This document shows, piece by piece, positions 18,007-26,812 of a DNA stretch of 64,000 nt. Made by a program: the position numbers and the translations under genes. Below the pieces are notes generated by a model. The model saw only the letters and a program-made list of their open reading frames with translations. It was not told where the DNA came from and made no database searches. The stretch is from assembly GCF_001866055.1 (NCBI RefSeq), contig NZ_MLQS01000030.1:559500-623499 (forward strand). The letters are read 5' to 3'. Numbering within the stretch: the first letter of the stretch is position 1; each line of letters opens with the position of its first letter. The stretch comes from Anaerobacillus alkalidiazotrophicus (GTDB lineage: Bacteria > Bacillota > Bacilli > Bacillales_H > Anaerobacillaceae).

Positions 18007-19500
18007 ATGAATAGTAAAGAATTATTTCAACTTAAAAATCCACGTACAAAAACGTTACATTTAACGTGGATTGCGTTTTTTATCTCATTTTTTGCCTGGT
18101 TTAATATGGCACCTTTGGCTGGGACGATGGTTGAGTCAGTAGGGTGGTTAACAACTGACCACATGGCAGCTCTTGCAATCTTAAACGTTGCATTAACTAT
18201 TCCAGCTCGAATTGTTATTGGAATGTTACTAGATAAATACGGCCCTAGAAGAGTTTTTTCAATATTACTTATTGTGATGGCAATACCTACTTTTATGTTT
18301 GCCTTTGGTAACAATTGGATGCAATTGTTTATATCCCGGTTATTATTAAGTTCTATTGGAGCAAGTTTCGTAGTTGGGATTCGTATGGTTTCAGAATGGT
18401 TTCCACCGAAAAGTGTAGGGTTTGCCGAAGGTTTTTATGCTGGTTGGGGTAACTTTGGTTCAGCAGCTGCAGCAATTATTCTTCCATGGGTAGCAATAAC
18501 CATGTTTGGTGGCGATGATGGTTGGCGTTATGCGATTGCCTTTAGTGGTATAGCGTGTCTTGTATACGGAGTTATTTATTGGTTTGTAGTTAGTGATACA
18601 CCAGAAGGAAAAGTATATCAAAAGCCGAGAAAAACAGCAGCAATGGAAGTAAGCTCATACGGAGATATGATTCAATTAATGATTTGGACAATTCCATTAG
18701 TTGGAGCATTAGGGTTACTTTCATGGCGGTTGAAAAATTTAGAGTTTATTTCAGAGCAAGCATTAACAATTATTTATGTTATTTTGATTATCGTATGTAT
18801 ATATCAAATCGTTCAAATCTTAATAGTGAATTTACCAATCTTAAAGGCTGGTGTGCCTGAAGATGATAAATATAAATTTAAAAATGTCGCAGCGCTAAAT
18901 ACAACATATTTCGCAAATTTTGGAGCGGAGCTTGCGATTGTCTCAATGCTTCCGTTATTCTTTTTAACGACATTTGGTTTAACAGCTACAGCTGCAGGGT
19001 TAATTGCATCTTCGTTTGCTTTTGTAAACTTATTTGCTAGACCTTTCGGTGGTTGGTTATCAGATAAGATGACAAGTAGAAAAACAGTTATGTTAATATA
19101 TATGTTTGGAATTGGACTTGGCTTAGTTGGAATGGGGATGATTAACTCTGAATGGCCTTTGGTATTAGCTGTCGCTATAACAGTATTAACGTCAATGTTC
19201 ATTCAAGGAGCTGAAGGGGCAACATTTGCTGTTATCCCATTAATTAAAAAGCGTATTACAGGACAGATTTCTGGTATGGCTGGTGCATATGGGAATGTTG
19301 GAGCTGTTGTTTACTTAACAATTTTTACTTTAGTAACTCCTCAAACCTTCTTTTTTATCTTAGCTGGTGGAGCCTTTGTTAGTTTCTTATTTTGTCTTAT
19401 TTTCTTAGATGAGCCTAAAGGGGCACACGGAGAAGAATACCAATTATCGAGTGTGGACTTAGAACAACAATCAAGTTTAAAACAGTCAAAAGGAGCCTAA
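18007..19500 (+). CDS. NarK/NasA-family nitrate transporter (second type)
   Basis: A 497-residue major facilitator protein. The opening LTWIAFFISFFAWFNMAPL and the conserved RFVVGI-like and GGWLSDK segments place it in the nitrate/nitrite porter group, on the NarK1/NasA side usually regarded as proton-nitrate symporters. It has an extra hydrophobic pair in the middle (about 225-280), longer than the first NarK. The frame opens at ATG 17998, but GGGGG touches that codon; ATG 18007, 9 bases away, is preferred. No separate Fnr site is visible, so it is probably read through from narK. An antiport/symport pair would cover both start-up and steady nitrate respiration. Confidence 0.85.
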   Translation: MNSKELFQLKNPRTKTLHLTWIAFFISFFAWFNMAPLAGTMVESVGWLTTDHMAALAILNVALTIPARIVIGMLLDKYGPRRVFSILLIVMAIPTFMFAFGNNWMQLFISRLLLSSIGASFVVGIRMVSEWFPPKSVGFAEGFYAGWGNFGSAAAAIILPWVAITMFGGDDGWRYAIAFSGIACLVYGVIYWFVVSDTPEGKVYQKPRKTAAMEVSSYGDMIQLMIWTIPLVGALGLLSWRLKNLEFISEQALTIIYVILIIVCIYQIVQILIVNLPILKAGVPEDDKYKFKNVAALNTTYFANFGAELAIVSMLPLFFLTTFGLTATAAGLIASSFAFVNLFARPFGGWLSDKMTSRKTVMLIYMFGIGLGLVGMGMINSEWPLVLAVAITVLTSMFIQGAEGATFAVIPLIKKRITGQISGMAGAYGNVGAVVYLTIFTLVTPQTFFFILAGGAFVSFLFCLIFLDEPKGAHGEEYQLSSVDLEQQSSLKQSKGA

Positions 19501-19513
19501 CTAGGTTCCTTTT
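19484..19513 (+). terminator. Terminator overlapping the stop codon of the second transporter
   Basis: AAAAGGAGCCT and AGGTTCCTTTT pair around a 4-base loop; the stem includes the stop codon. Confidence 0.7.
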
Positions 19514-19925
19514 AATCTATCCAAAAAGTTATTTAATATGGAATAGTAGTCACATAAAATCTGTATTACGAAATTCATCTCAGTACATAAAGAAATCTTT
19601 CTAAAAAAACAAGTTTTAATCATTAGAGTAACGTTGAGCAATTATATTACTATAAAAAAATACTGTTTATTAGAGGAGCAATTTCATATTTTTACATTTT
19701 AAATTAGGTCAAATCGGTTTTACATATCACTTACTTCATGTTACAATTTTTTAGTATTATGTTTGTACACAAAATAGTCACAATACAATGACACTATACA
19801 TATGCGATTTATACTTTTAATAATATGAATATAGTGTTAAGATAATAAAAAATGTCCTGAAGTCTTCAGGATATTTATTATTAACTACAATGTTTATTAA
19901 TCCTATATGAAAAGAGGTTTTCTTA
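19514..19925 (+). other. AT-rich upstream region of fnr
   Basis: No gene seen. It contains a small hairpin at 19855-19871 (TCCTGAAG/TTCAGGA) shortly before the ribosome binding site AAAGAGG. A degenerate half site (AGTCACA near 19775) may be an autoregulatory Fnr contact, but it is not a full operator. Confidence 0.4.
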
Positions 19926-20636
19926 ATGAAAAAGAAAGAGCTGGCAATGAAGCGTTTCTTTAATGAGCTGTCAAAAGAAAACCAAGAATTGTTATTATCA
20001 ATAGGCTTGGAGATCAGTGCAAGCAGTGGAACGTTTTTATTCTATGAAGGGGATTTTCCTGAGAATGTTTATTTAATTCGATCAGGGAAAGTCCGTTTAA
20101 GTAAAATGACTGCAGATGGAAAAGAGTTTAGCGTTCATTTAAAGCAAAAGGATGAATTAGTTGGAGAAGTAGGACTATTTAATGATATGTCGATTAGTGT
20201 TACTGCTGAAGTAATTGAAGACTCTGTTCTAGTAAAATTTGAAAGATCCTCTTTAGAAGAGATATTTCGGAAAAATGGAGAAATTGCCGTTGCTTTTATG
20301 AAATGGTTTGCAAGACACACTCAATCGACACAGGCAAAATTCCGCGATTTAATTCTGTGTGGGAAAACAGGTGCGTTTTATTCGACATTAATTCGATTTA
20401 GTAATTCATACGGCGTTAAAACAGAAGAAGGAATTCTTATTAACGTCCAATTAACAAATCAGGATATTGCTAATTATATTGGCACGACAAGAGAGAGTAT
20501 TAATCGAATGATTAATGATCTGAAAAAGGATAACGTTATCAATGTAGATAAAGGTTATATCTTAGTTAAAGACATCGAATTCCTAAAAAATTACTTACAT
20601 TGTGGTGACTGCCCTGTAGAAATATGTACGATTTAG
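19926..20636 (+). CDS. fnr: Fnr, [4Fe-4S] oxygen-responsive regulator
   Basis: A 236-residue Crp/Fnr regulator. The C-terminus HCGDCPVEIC gives C226, C229 and C234 with spacing CxxCx4C, and D141 is present in AKFRDLIL. These are the counterparts of C227, C230, C235 and D141, which hold the cluster in B. subtilis Fnr. The sensory barrel spans about 25-125. The winged helix has NYIGTTRESINRMINDL, with the Glu and Arg that read TGTGA. It follows the NarK genes, as fnr does in B. subtilis, and should activate the TGTGA-N6-TCACA promoters of this island. Confidence 0.93.
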   Translation: MKKKELAMKRFFNELSKENQELLLSIGLEISASSGTFLFYEGDFPENVYLIRSGKVRLSKMTADGKEFSVHLKQKDELVGEVGLFNDMSISVTAEVIEDSVLVKFERSSLEEIFRKNGEIAVAFMKWFARHTQSTQAKFRDLILCGKTGAFYSTLIRFSNSYGVKTEEGILINVQLTNQDIANYIGTTRESINRMINDLKKDNVINVDKGYILVKDIEFLKNYLHCGDCPVEICTI

Positions 20637-20675
20637 AAACGACATGGAACTTTTTTCATGTCGTTTCATTCTTTG
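20637..20675 (+). terminator. Terminator after fnr
   Basis: AAACGACATG and CATGTCGTTT form a perfect 10-bp stem followed by a T-rich tail. Confidence 0.8.
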
Positions 20676-20799
20676 TATATACATAAATAAATTTCATCAT
20701 TCACTATCCTAATATCCTTTATTTAGTTAAGTTGAGTTGCTCATAATTACATATAGATTTAAGGCTCGTATTAGTACCTTTTTAATTCACTTAAATAAT

Positions 20800-21345
20800 T
20801 TAAAATTCGCCTGTAGCAATGATCTTCAATTGATCACCAGTATATGTTTGTTCACCGTTTCGCGTTATTAGTTTACATTGAGTTATATAGAAATCATCAT
20901 TTGTATTCTCAGCTTTTGTTGACTCTACTAAGATGCCTTCCCCAAGAAGCAATTGATTATCATACACTTGAACCTTTTGCCCTTCCATAGAAACATGCTT
21001 AGCCCCCTCTAAAAACTGTACCCATGCGCTCCAACCGTGATATATATATGCTTCATTTCCATTATCCAAATAGCCCATCAATGCTTGATGGTCGTCGACT
21101 TTTGCTTGAATCTTTTCTACAAGTATTTTTATTATTTTGTGAAGGTGTTTATATTGTTCAAATGATAATTCTTTTGAAAATTGAAGTTTTAGTTGGTTAA
21201 TAGAAGTATCATTAATAATAGTAGCCGTATAATTAGTCGTTTGTTCGTCTAAAACATATACTCCTTCATTGTATTTGAATTGAAGTCCTCGTAATGTTTC
21301 AAAAATTGGTTGAAACCCTTTATATGTTAATATTACTTCGAGCAT
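20800..21345 (-). CDS. Hypothetical protein, 181 residues
   Basis: I do not recognise this protein. It looks like a soluble, cytoplasmic, mixed alpha/beta protein with no signal, helix pair or metal motif. It has acidic and aromatic patches (YLDNGNEAYIYHGWSAWVQFLEGAKHV) and an amphipathic segment near residues 60-90. A ribosome binding site-like AGGGG lies just upstream. It is alone on the minus strand inside the anaerobic island, with no visible Fnr site. Confidence 0.65.
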   Translation of the reverse strand: MLEVILTYKGFQPIFETLRGLQFKYNEGVYVLDEQTTNYTATIINDTSINQLKLQFSKELSFEQYKHLHKIIKILVEKIQAKVDDHQALMGYLDNGNEAYIYHGWSAWVQFLEGAKHVSMEGQKVQVYDNQLLLGEGILVESTKAENTNDDFYITQCKLITRNGEQTYTGDQLKIIATGEF

Positions 21346-21527
21346 TTTGCCAACCCCTATTAAATAATAATTTACCTAGATCATAGCAAGAAAGTTCTAT
21401 ATGTACAGTGTAAAATATCACAAATGCTATTCCCTTATATAATCATGAACTTCATTCATTCATTATTCTTGTTACGAAGATATTATATATAGTTTGTTGA
21501 ATCTTCCTTGACTAGATATAAATTTAT

Positions 21528-21683
21528 CCCACTCTTAAGGGGCAAGTAAGACCCCCACCTCAAAACTTAAGAAAATCGAGAAGTTTAGGTGGGGTATAAA
21601 CTGCCCCTAAAGGTCCGGTAAGTTGAACTAACAATCCAGTGGGGGATGAAGGAAAACCACCACTGATTGGAGTTCAGCTTTAT
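21528..21683 (+). mobile_element. IS200/IS605-type non-autonomous palindromic element, copy 2 (shortened)
   Basis: A 156-bp copy starting CCCAC after the flank TTTAT and ending TTCAGCTTTAT. The left hairpin is intact (one base changed at the end of AGGTGGGG). The right hairpin has a few substitutions and keeps the GTTGAACTAAC arm. The central hairpin is deleted, with different breakpoints from copy 1. No ORF inside. Confidence 0.7.
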
Positions 21684-21720
21684 GGGCTCTTTTTTGGTAA
21701 TTATCGAATTAATAATCATT

Positions 21721-21763
21721 AGTGATAATAATCACTTTGCCTAAATTATTTTTTAAGTAAAAT
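21721..21763 (+). promoter_or_regulatory. Fnr-type operator and promoter of the ywiC homologue
   Basis: AGTGATAATAATCACT (21721-21736) is a perfect palindrome one base per half from consensus. TAAAAT (21758-21763) is a -10 that places its centre at -41.5. Confidence 0.65.
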
Positions 21764-21794
21764 AAATGTATTAAATGAGAAATGAGGGATCAAT

Positions 21795-22514
21795 ATGAAT
21801 TGGTTTATACCAAGGGAGCATGGAGCTTGGGCGATGTTAATTGTTCCTTTTTTATTAGGGATGCTAGCAAGTAACCCGTTGTGGCTTCATCTGCCCTTTT
21901 TTATAGGAGTAGTAGCTTTTTATTTTGCATCAAGTCCATTTTTAACAATGATTAGAAAGCCAAATTTAAAGAAAGAAATTATTCCTTCACTTATTATTTA
22001 TTTAAGTATAGGATCATTATTTACGTTTCCCATTCTATTTATTATCCCTGAAATAATTATTATAGGGTTCCTTATTATTCCGTTCTTTCTAATCAATGTT
22101 ATCTTTGCAAAACTGAAAAAGGAACGTTTATTTGTTAATGATTTTTGTGCTATTATAGCCCTGTCATTTTTAGTAGTTATTTCTTATTACATTGGCAACC
22201 GTACCATTGATCTTAGAGCGCTTATCTTAATGGTTATAAATGTTCTCTTCTTTACAGCAAGTGTATTCCATGTAAAAACATTAATTCGGGAAAAAGGTAA
22301 TCAAATATTTTTATGGAAGTCTAATATGTTTCATGGTTTTACTGTTGTTTGTTTTTTAGTTTTAGCAATGCCTGTGATTTCAGTCGTCTTTTTTGTTAGT
22401 TCATTAAAGGCCTGGTTTATGCCAAAGAATAAACGTTATAAGCCGGTTCAAATTGGTTTAATTGAAATTACGAATAGTGTCATTTTTTTGGTTATAGTAG
22501 GGATATTTTTCTAA
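21795..22514 (+). CDS. ywiC: YwiC-like integral membrane protein
   Basis: 239 residues, mostly hydrophobic, with about 7-8 membrane helices. The opening WFIPREHGAWAML is the signature of the YwiC-like family. B. subtilis ywiC belongs to the fnr-narGHJI locus, so its place next to fnr and behind an Fnr-type promoter repeats that association. The biochemical role is unknown. The REHG..AM opening is reminiscent of membrane prenyltransferases, but I see no clear Asp-rich catalytic motif. AATGAGGGATC provides the ribosome binding site. Confidence 0.82.
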   Translation: MNWFIPREHGAWAMLIVPFLLGMLASNPLWLHLPFFIGVVAFYFASSPFLTMIRKPNLKKEIIPSLIIYLSIGSLFTFPILFIIPEIIIIGFLIIPFFLINVIFAKLKKERLFVNDFCAIIALSFLVVISYYIGNRTIDLRALILMVINVLFFTASVFHVKTLIREKGNQIFLWKSNMFHGFTVVCFLVLAMPVISVVFFVSSLKAWFMPKNKRYKPVQIGLIEITNSVIFLVIVGIFF

Positions 22515-22598
22515 TGAAACAAGTAGTTTCCTTAATAATTCACTTATTTAAATCCATATTAATAAAAGAAAGTGATTATTATTAGGGGTGATTTATAT

Positions 22599-22781
22599 AT
22601 GGGACAAAGTCGTCAATTTACTCATGGTCAAAAAGCACCGAATAATGGTATATATGTGGAAATTGGTGAAACTGGGGATATGGTACAAAACCCCCAAAAA
22701 GTAAAGTTAAAAGCAGGAGATCATTTTCCTGAAACAAGTAATCAAAATCGCAAATGGACATATAAAAGTAAATTTAAGTAA
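22599..22781 (+). CDS. yjzC: YjzC family small protein
   Basis: 60 residues, with MGQSRQFTHGQKAPNNG and YVEIGETGDMVQNPQ as in B. subtilis YjzC. The longer open frame begins at 22572, but TAGGGGTGA lies 8 bases before ATG 22599. Function is unknown; it is a short, soluble, polar protein. In B. subtilis it directly follows argF, which shows where the anaerobic island was inserted. Confidence 0.88.
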   Translation: MGQSRQFTHGQKAPNNGIYVEIGETGDMVQNPQKVKLKAGDHFPETSNQNRKWTYKSKFK

Positions 22782-22886
22782 CAGCTACGGCTGTTACTTA
22801 TTTAAATTTAAAAAATTTTATCAAAACTAAATAATGTACATATACACTAGCATAAACTAATAAAAACGGTTCGCGGAGGGATCTTA

Positions 22887-23012
22887 ATGGACGAAAAAAA
22901 GCAAGAACTAGAAGCTTTGTTGGCACAGTCAGAAACAAACTTAACTAATTATGGAAAAGTGAGGATTGAAGAATTGAAAAAGGAGTTATTTGAAATTGAG
23001 GATTATGAGTAA
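22887..23012 (+). CDS. Small hypothetical protein, 41 residues
   Basis: ATG 22887 follows GGAGGG (22875-22880) with 6-base spacing. The product is a highly charged, probably helical peptide (MDEKKQELEALLAQSE...). The family is not recognised. The strong start signal and position between yjzC and yjaU, where B. subtilis has another small gene (yjzD), support it being real. Confidence 0.6.
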   Translation: MDEKKQELEALLAQSETNLTNYGKVRIEELKKELFEIEDYE

Positions 23013-23089
23013 AATAGGCATTGTCCTATTCAAACTAAAGTATCCTTTGCATACATTATAAAAGGAATGAAATTTGCGAGGGATTTATA

Positions 23090-23833
23090 ATGACTATAAA
23101 AGAGAGATTTTTTCTAATTGGCGAAGAGTGGAATGTTATTCATTTTCCGAAAAAACCAAATGGATTTGCAATTTTCATCATCGGTGATATAAACCATTTT
23201 GTAAATTCTAAAACTAGTTCATGGCATCAAAGACCTGCCCATTTTCAGTTTATTGAAAACTTAAAAAATGCTGGATATACAGTCATTTACTCTAATTTGT
23301 ATGGGAGACATTGGGGGAGTGCTGAAGCCTGTCATTTTTTACACCGCATTTATGATGAAGTAACGAAAAAAGAAATTTTAAATAAAAAAGTCCACATTAT
23401 TGCTGAAGGGATGGGGGCATTGGTAGCTGCTCAGTTAATCCCAACAAAAGAATCATCATTTCGCTCTATAGTCATGATTAACCCATGTCTTAACTTATCG
23501 CACTACTTTCAAACAGAAAAACGGAATAAATTCTTTTATAAACGTTTTCTAAAGGAGTTAAAGAAGGCTTATTCTATAGAGACTACGGAGTTGGAAAAGA
23601 AAATTTCTTCCATGGATATTAATATGTATAAGGCTATGCCAGTCCCGTTAAAAATTCTCCATTGTATGAATTCTACTCCTTATATGTTAGAAAACCATGT
23701 AAGACCATATGAGAAATTGTGTAATAACGGAAATGAAAGTGTAGAAGTTGCAATTTTTCTTAAAAATAAGCCACTTGAACAGTTAGCAAAGCCAACTATT
23801 GAATTTTTTAAGAAAAATGAATGTAATCTATAA
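23090..23833 (+). CDS. yjaU: YjaU-like alpha/beta-hydrolase fold protein, nucleophile absent
   Basis: 247 residues, soluble. The fold is suggested by a first strand-loop (FAIFIIGDINHF), the NLYGRHWG segment, and an elbow-like VHIIAEGMGALVAAQL, where GxSxG is expected. The nucleophile position is Gly rather than Ser (AEGMG), so it is probably not a working serine hydrolase, or it uses other residues. The gene symbol rests on position between yjzC and yjaV in the conserved order. GCGAGGGAT precedes the ATG. Confidence 0.65.
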   Translation: MTIKERFFLIGEEWNVIHFPKKPNGFAIFIIGDINHFVNSKTSSWHQRPAHFQFIENLKNAGYTVIYSNLYGRHWGSAEACHFLHRIYDEVTKKEILNKKVHIIAEGMGALVAAQLIPTKESSFRSIVMINPCLNLSHYFQTEKRNKFFYKRFLKELKKAYSIETTELEKKISSMDINMYKAMPVPLKILHCMNSTPYMLENHVRPYEKLCNNGNESVEVAIFLKNKPLEQLAKPTIEFFKKNECNL

Positions 23834-23837
23834 TTAT

Positions 23838-23924
23838 AAAGTGTCAGCATACCAAACTAACTAGAATAATTACTTCTATATTCTAAGAAGATTCCTTTCA
23901 TGGTTTAGCTGGCACTTTTGTTAT
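23838..23924 (+). terminator. Possible long-stem terminator after yjaU
   Basis: AAAGTGTCAGC pairs with GCTGGCACTTTT at the ends of a roughly 85-base span that also holds CCAAAC/GTTT complementarity. The loop is large. Confidence 0.5.
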
Positions 23925-24106
23925 GGAATAATACTTTTTTATTTTCAAATTAAGGGTAATTTAATGAATTTCATCATTTATTATACGTGCCATTAGATAT
24001 AAATTTTGTGAAGCTAGGTTTTAATAAAGTGGAAATTCACTCATTGACATAATAATTACTGTTTTTTCATATATATAGTAAATAAATAAAACGGGGGAAT
24101 TATTAT

Positions 24107-25033
24107 ATGAAAAAAATAGTAGTGACTGGCGCTCTTGGTTTTATAGGCTTTTCATTATGCCTCCGATTGTTAGACAGAGGGTTTAAAGTAGTCGGTATTG
24201 ACGGAATGATTAATAGCCAATTAAAAGAGTTTTATGAAGAAAAACTTCTTTGGATTGGTAGGAATTCTCAGTTTCATTTTATAAATAAAAGGATTGAAGA
24301 TGCTGATATAAAAGCGGTTCTTAAAGGTGTAGATACAGTTTATCACATGGCCGCGGCTACAAGTAAAGAGAGAAGTTGGGATGAACTTCCAAAAACTATT
24401 CAAGATAATGTTGGTGTTACAGAAAAAATAATTTCTGCTTGTGAGCAAAATACGAAAGTAATTTACACGTCTTCTACGCAAGTTTACGGTGAGAGAACAG
24501 GAACGATTACCGAAAATACCCCCTTGAACCCCATTACTCCATATAGTTTAACAAAGATGGCAGCGGAAGCTTTAATTAAAAGCAAATGCAACCAATTCGG
24601 TGTACCTTATGTTATTTTTCGACTTCCAACAGTTTATGGTCCTTGGCAAAGAGATGATATGGCCTATTGTAAATTAATAGTAAAGAAACTTATGTCAGAT
24701 AAAAATACTTCTGCCAATTCAGATCGAGTAACCGAAGATGTTTTGTATATTGAGGATATTCTTGATACACTAATTGAAGCTGGAATAAAAGCCGAATGTA
24801 AAAATGAAGTGTTTAATTTATCAACTGGAAAAGTAAACGAATGGTTTCGAGGTTTAGCCTTAATTAGTAATAAAACAATTTCAGAACCTAGTGATAAACG
24901 ATTATTAGTTAGTATAAGTAATGAAAAAGTTGTATCGCAACTGGGGTTTAAGGTTGTAACAAATCTTGAAACGGGATTAAAAGCACAAAAAGAACACATA
25001 AAAAAATACAAGCACTTATATTTAAGACAGTAG
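24107..25033 (+). CDS. yjaV: NAD-dependent epimerase/dehydratase (extended SDR), YjaV position
   Basis: 308 residues. GALGFIG (residues 8-14) is the NAD-binding GxxGxxG of extended short-chain dehydrogenases. YHMAAAT, the Ser/Thr in YTSSTQVYGE, and YSLTKMAAE (catalytic Tyr-x3-Lys) complete the active site. The substrate is probably a nucleotide sugar. No polysaccharide genes are adjacent. Placement before med matches yjaV of B. subtilis. GGGGGAAT precedes the ATG. Confidence 0.82.
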   Translation: MKKIVVTGALGFIGFSLCLRLLDRGFKVVGIDGMINSQLKEFYEEKLLWIGRNSQFHFINKRIEDADIKAVLKGVDTVYHMAAATSKERSWDELPKTIQDNVGVTEKIISACEQNTKVIYTSSTQVYGERTGTITENTPLNPITPYSLTKMAAEALIKSKCNQFGVPYVIFRLPTVYGPWQRDDMAYCKLIVKKLMSDKNTSANSDRVTEDVLYIEDILDTLIEAGIKAECKNEVFNLSTGKVNEWFRGLALISNKTISEPSDKRLLVSISNEKVVSQLGFKVVTNLETGLKAQKEHIKKYKHLYLRQ

Positions 25034-25043
25034 GAGAGAGGCA

Positions 25044-25220
25044 ATGGGTCCAAAACAAATCATTATTGGATTACTAGTGTTTATTATTATTACAGTTGTA
25101 ACTTTTTTTCTATTAAATCTGATTCTTCAATTACCTGAAGGTGTTAGCGTTATAATTGCTATTGTTGTCGGATTATTGGCTGAAGTGTTATATCGAAAGA
25201 AAGCTAGGTCTAGAACCTAG
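25044..25220 (+). CDS. Small two-helix membrane protein, 58 residues
   Basis: ATG 25044 follows AGGAGAGAGG. Two hydrophobic helices (about 5-29 and 33-49) are joined by LPEGVS and followed by a basic tail RKKARSRT. The family is not recognised. It begins 10 bases after yjaV, so it is cotranscribed, and ends inside the terminator stem shared with prfC. Its stop overlaps the prfC stop by 4 bases. Confidence 0.7.
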   Translation: MGPKQIIIGLLVFIIITVVTFFLLNLILQLPEGVSVIIAIVVGLLAEVLYRKKARSRT

Positions 25221-25228
25221 CTTTCTTT
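25196..25228. terminator. Bidirectional terminator between the small membrane gene and prfC
   Basis: AAAGAAAGCTAGGT and ACCTAGCTTTCTTT form a 14-bp perfect stem around 5 bases. A/T tails serve both directions, and both stop codons lie in it. Confidence 0.85.
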
Positions 25229-26812
25229 AATAAATGAATTCTCATAAAACTTTATGTTAGGGTATTTATCTTGAGCAGTTCTCATTTGATAGTCGTTTTC
25301 AAATAGTACGACTAGCCGATCATCACGATCTTTCGCAAGATTTCGTTGTGTGCGAATAAATGCATCTAAATCCTTTTTATCTCCTGAAACCCAGCGAGCG
25401 TAAGAGAAAGGTAATCGTTCGAGGCGAATATCTACTTTATACTCTGCTTTTAAACGATGTTCTAATACTTCAAATTGAAGGACACCAACAACACCTACAA
25501 TTTGTTGTTCAACAACCTTTTGGTAAGTTTGAAAAAGTTGGATTGCTCCTTCTTCAGTTAATTGACGCAGTCCTTTTTCATAAGACTTATGCTTAAGCGC
25601 ATCTTTTACAGAGATAACACAAAAGTGCTCTGGTGAGAAGTGTGGCATTTCTTCAAATTCAAAAGAACCATTTTCAACTAAAGTATCCCCAATTCGAAAT
25701 GTTCCTGGATCAAATAATCCAATGATATCTCCTGCATATGCTTCTTCAACTGCGTTACGGCTTTGGGCTAAAAATTGGGTCGGTTGTGCTAGTCGTAAAG
25801 GTTTGCCAATTCTTACGTGATTAACATTCATACCTTTCTTATAGATCCCTGAAGTAATCCGTAAAAAAGCAATTCGATCACGATGGGCCGGATTCATATT
25901 TGCTTGAATCTTAAAAATGAAACCGGAAAAATTTTGATCTAATGGATTAACGATTCCTTCTGTACTTTTCCTAGCTGTAGGTGAAGGGGCCATTTTTAGA
26001 AAATGGTCGAGGAACGTTTGAACTCCAAAATTAGAGATAGCACTACCAAAAAAGATAGGAGTGAGTTTTCCGGTATTAATAAGTTCTATCTCAAATTGAT
26101 CTCCAGCAACGTCTAATAGTTCCATTTCCTCCCGAAACTGATTTACTAAACTTTCATCGTTAATCACTTCATCAATAAGAGGGTCATCACAACCAGTAAC
26201 CTCAATGATAGTAATTTTGCTAGGTTCATTATGATTGTATAGCTCTAATCGTTTTTGATGTCGATCATAAACGGCTCTAAAATCTTGCCCCATTCCAATT
26301 GGCCAATTCATTGGATAAGATCGTATGCCTAATACGTCTTCTAATTCTTCCATTAATTCAAATGGGTCTTTTCCTTGACGGTCTAGTTTGTTAATAAATG
26401 TAAAAATAGGTATTCCTCGCATACTACAAACTTTAAATAATTTAATTGTTTGTGCTTCGACACCTTTGGCAACATCGATCAACATTGTAGCAGAGTCAGC
26501 CGCAGTTAATGTTCGATATGTGTCTTCACTAAAATCTTCGTGTCCTGGAGTATCAAGTATATTTACATGAAAATCTTTATACTGAAATTCCATCACTGAA
26601 CTAGTAACAGAAATACCTCTTTGTTTTTCGATTTCCATCCAATCACTCATGGCATGTTTAGAGTTTTTTCTTCCTTTAACTGTACCTGCTTCACGAATTG
26701 CACCACCAAAATAAAGTAACTTTTCTGTAAGTGTAGTTTTTCCAGCGTCAGGATGCGAGATAATAGCAAAGGTTTTTCTTGATTGTACCTCTTGTTCATA
26801 GGAAAGTTTCAT
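25217..26812 (-). CDS. prfC: Peptide chain release factor 3
   Basis: A 531-residue translational GTPase that recycles RF1/RF2 from the ribosome. G1 is ISHPDAGKTTL, the switch I region is KNSKHAMSDWMEIEKQRGISVTSS, G3 is DTPGHEDFSEDT and G4 is NKLDR. Elongation-factor domains follow, ending in the RF3 C-terminal domain (QFEVLEHRLKAEYKVDIRLE). Length is right. B. subtilis has no RF3 at this place, so this is an insertion between yjaV and med. It is a standalone gene read toward a bidirectional terminator. Confidence 0.95.
   Translation of the reverse strand: MKLSYEQEVQSRKTFAIISHPDAGKTTLTEKLLYFGGAIREAGTVKGRKNSKHAMSDWMEIEKQRGISVTSSVMEFQYKDFHVNILDTPGHEDFSEDTYRTLTAADSATMLIDVAKGVEAQTIKLFKVCSMRGIPIFTFINKLDRQGKDPFELMEELEDVLGIRSYPMNWPIGMGQDFRAVYDRHQKRLELYNHNEPSKITIIEVTGCDDPLIDEVINDESLVNQFREEMELLDVAGDQFEIELINTGKLTPIFFGSAISNFGVQTFLDHFLKMAPSPTARKSTEGIVNPLDQNFSGFIFKIQANMNPAHRDRIAFLRITSGIYKKGMNVNHVRIGKPLRLAQPTQFLAQSRNAVEEAYAGDIIGLFDPGTFRIGDTLVENGSFEFEEMPHFSPEHFCVISVKDALKHKSYEKGLRQLTEEGAIQLFQTYQKVVEQQIVGVVGVLQFEVLEHRLKAEYKVDIRLERLPFSYARWVSGDKKDLDAFIRTQRNLAKDRDDRLVVLFENDYQMRTAQDKYPNIKFYENSFIKES

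Noticed and set aside
19760..19785. Fnr operator before fnr
   Set aside because: Only a half site (GTCACA) is recognisable; the other half does not match TGTGA.
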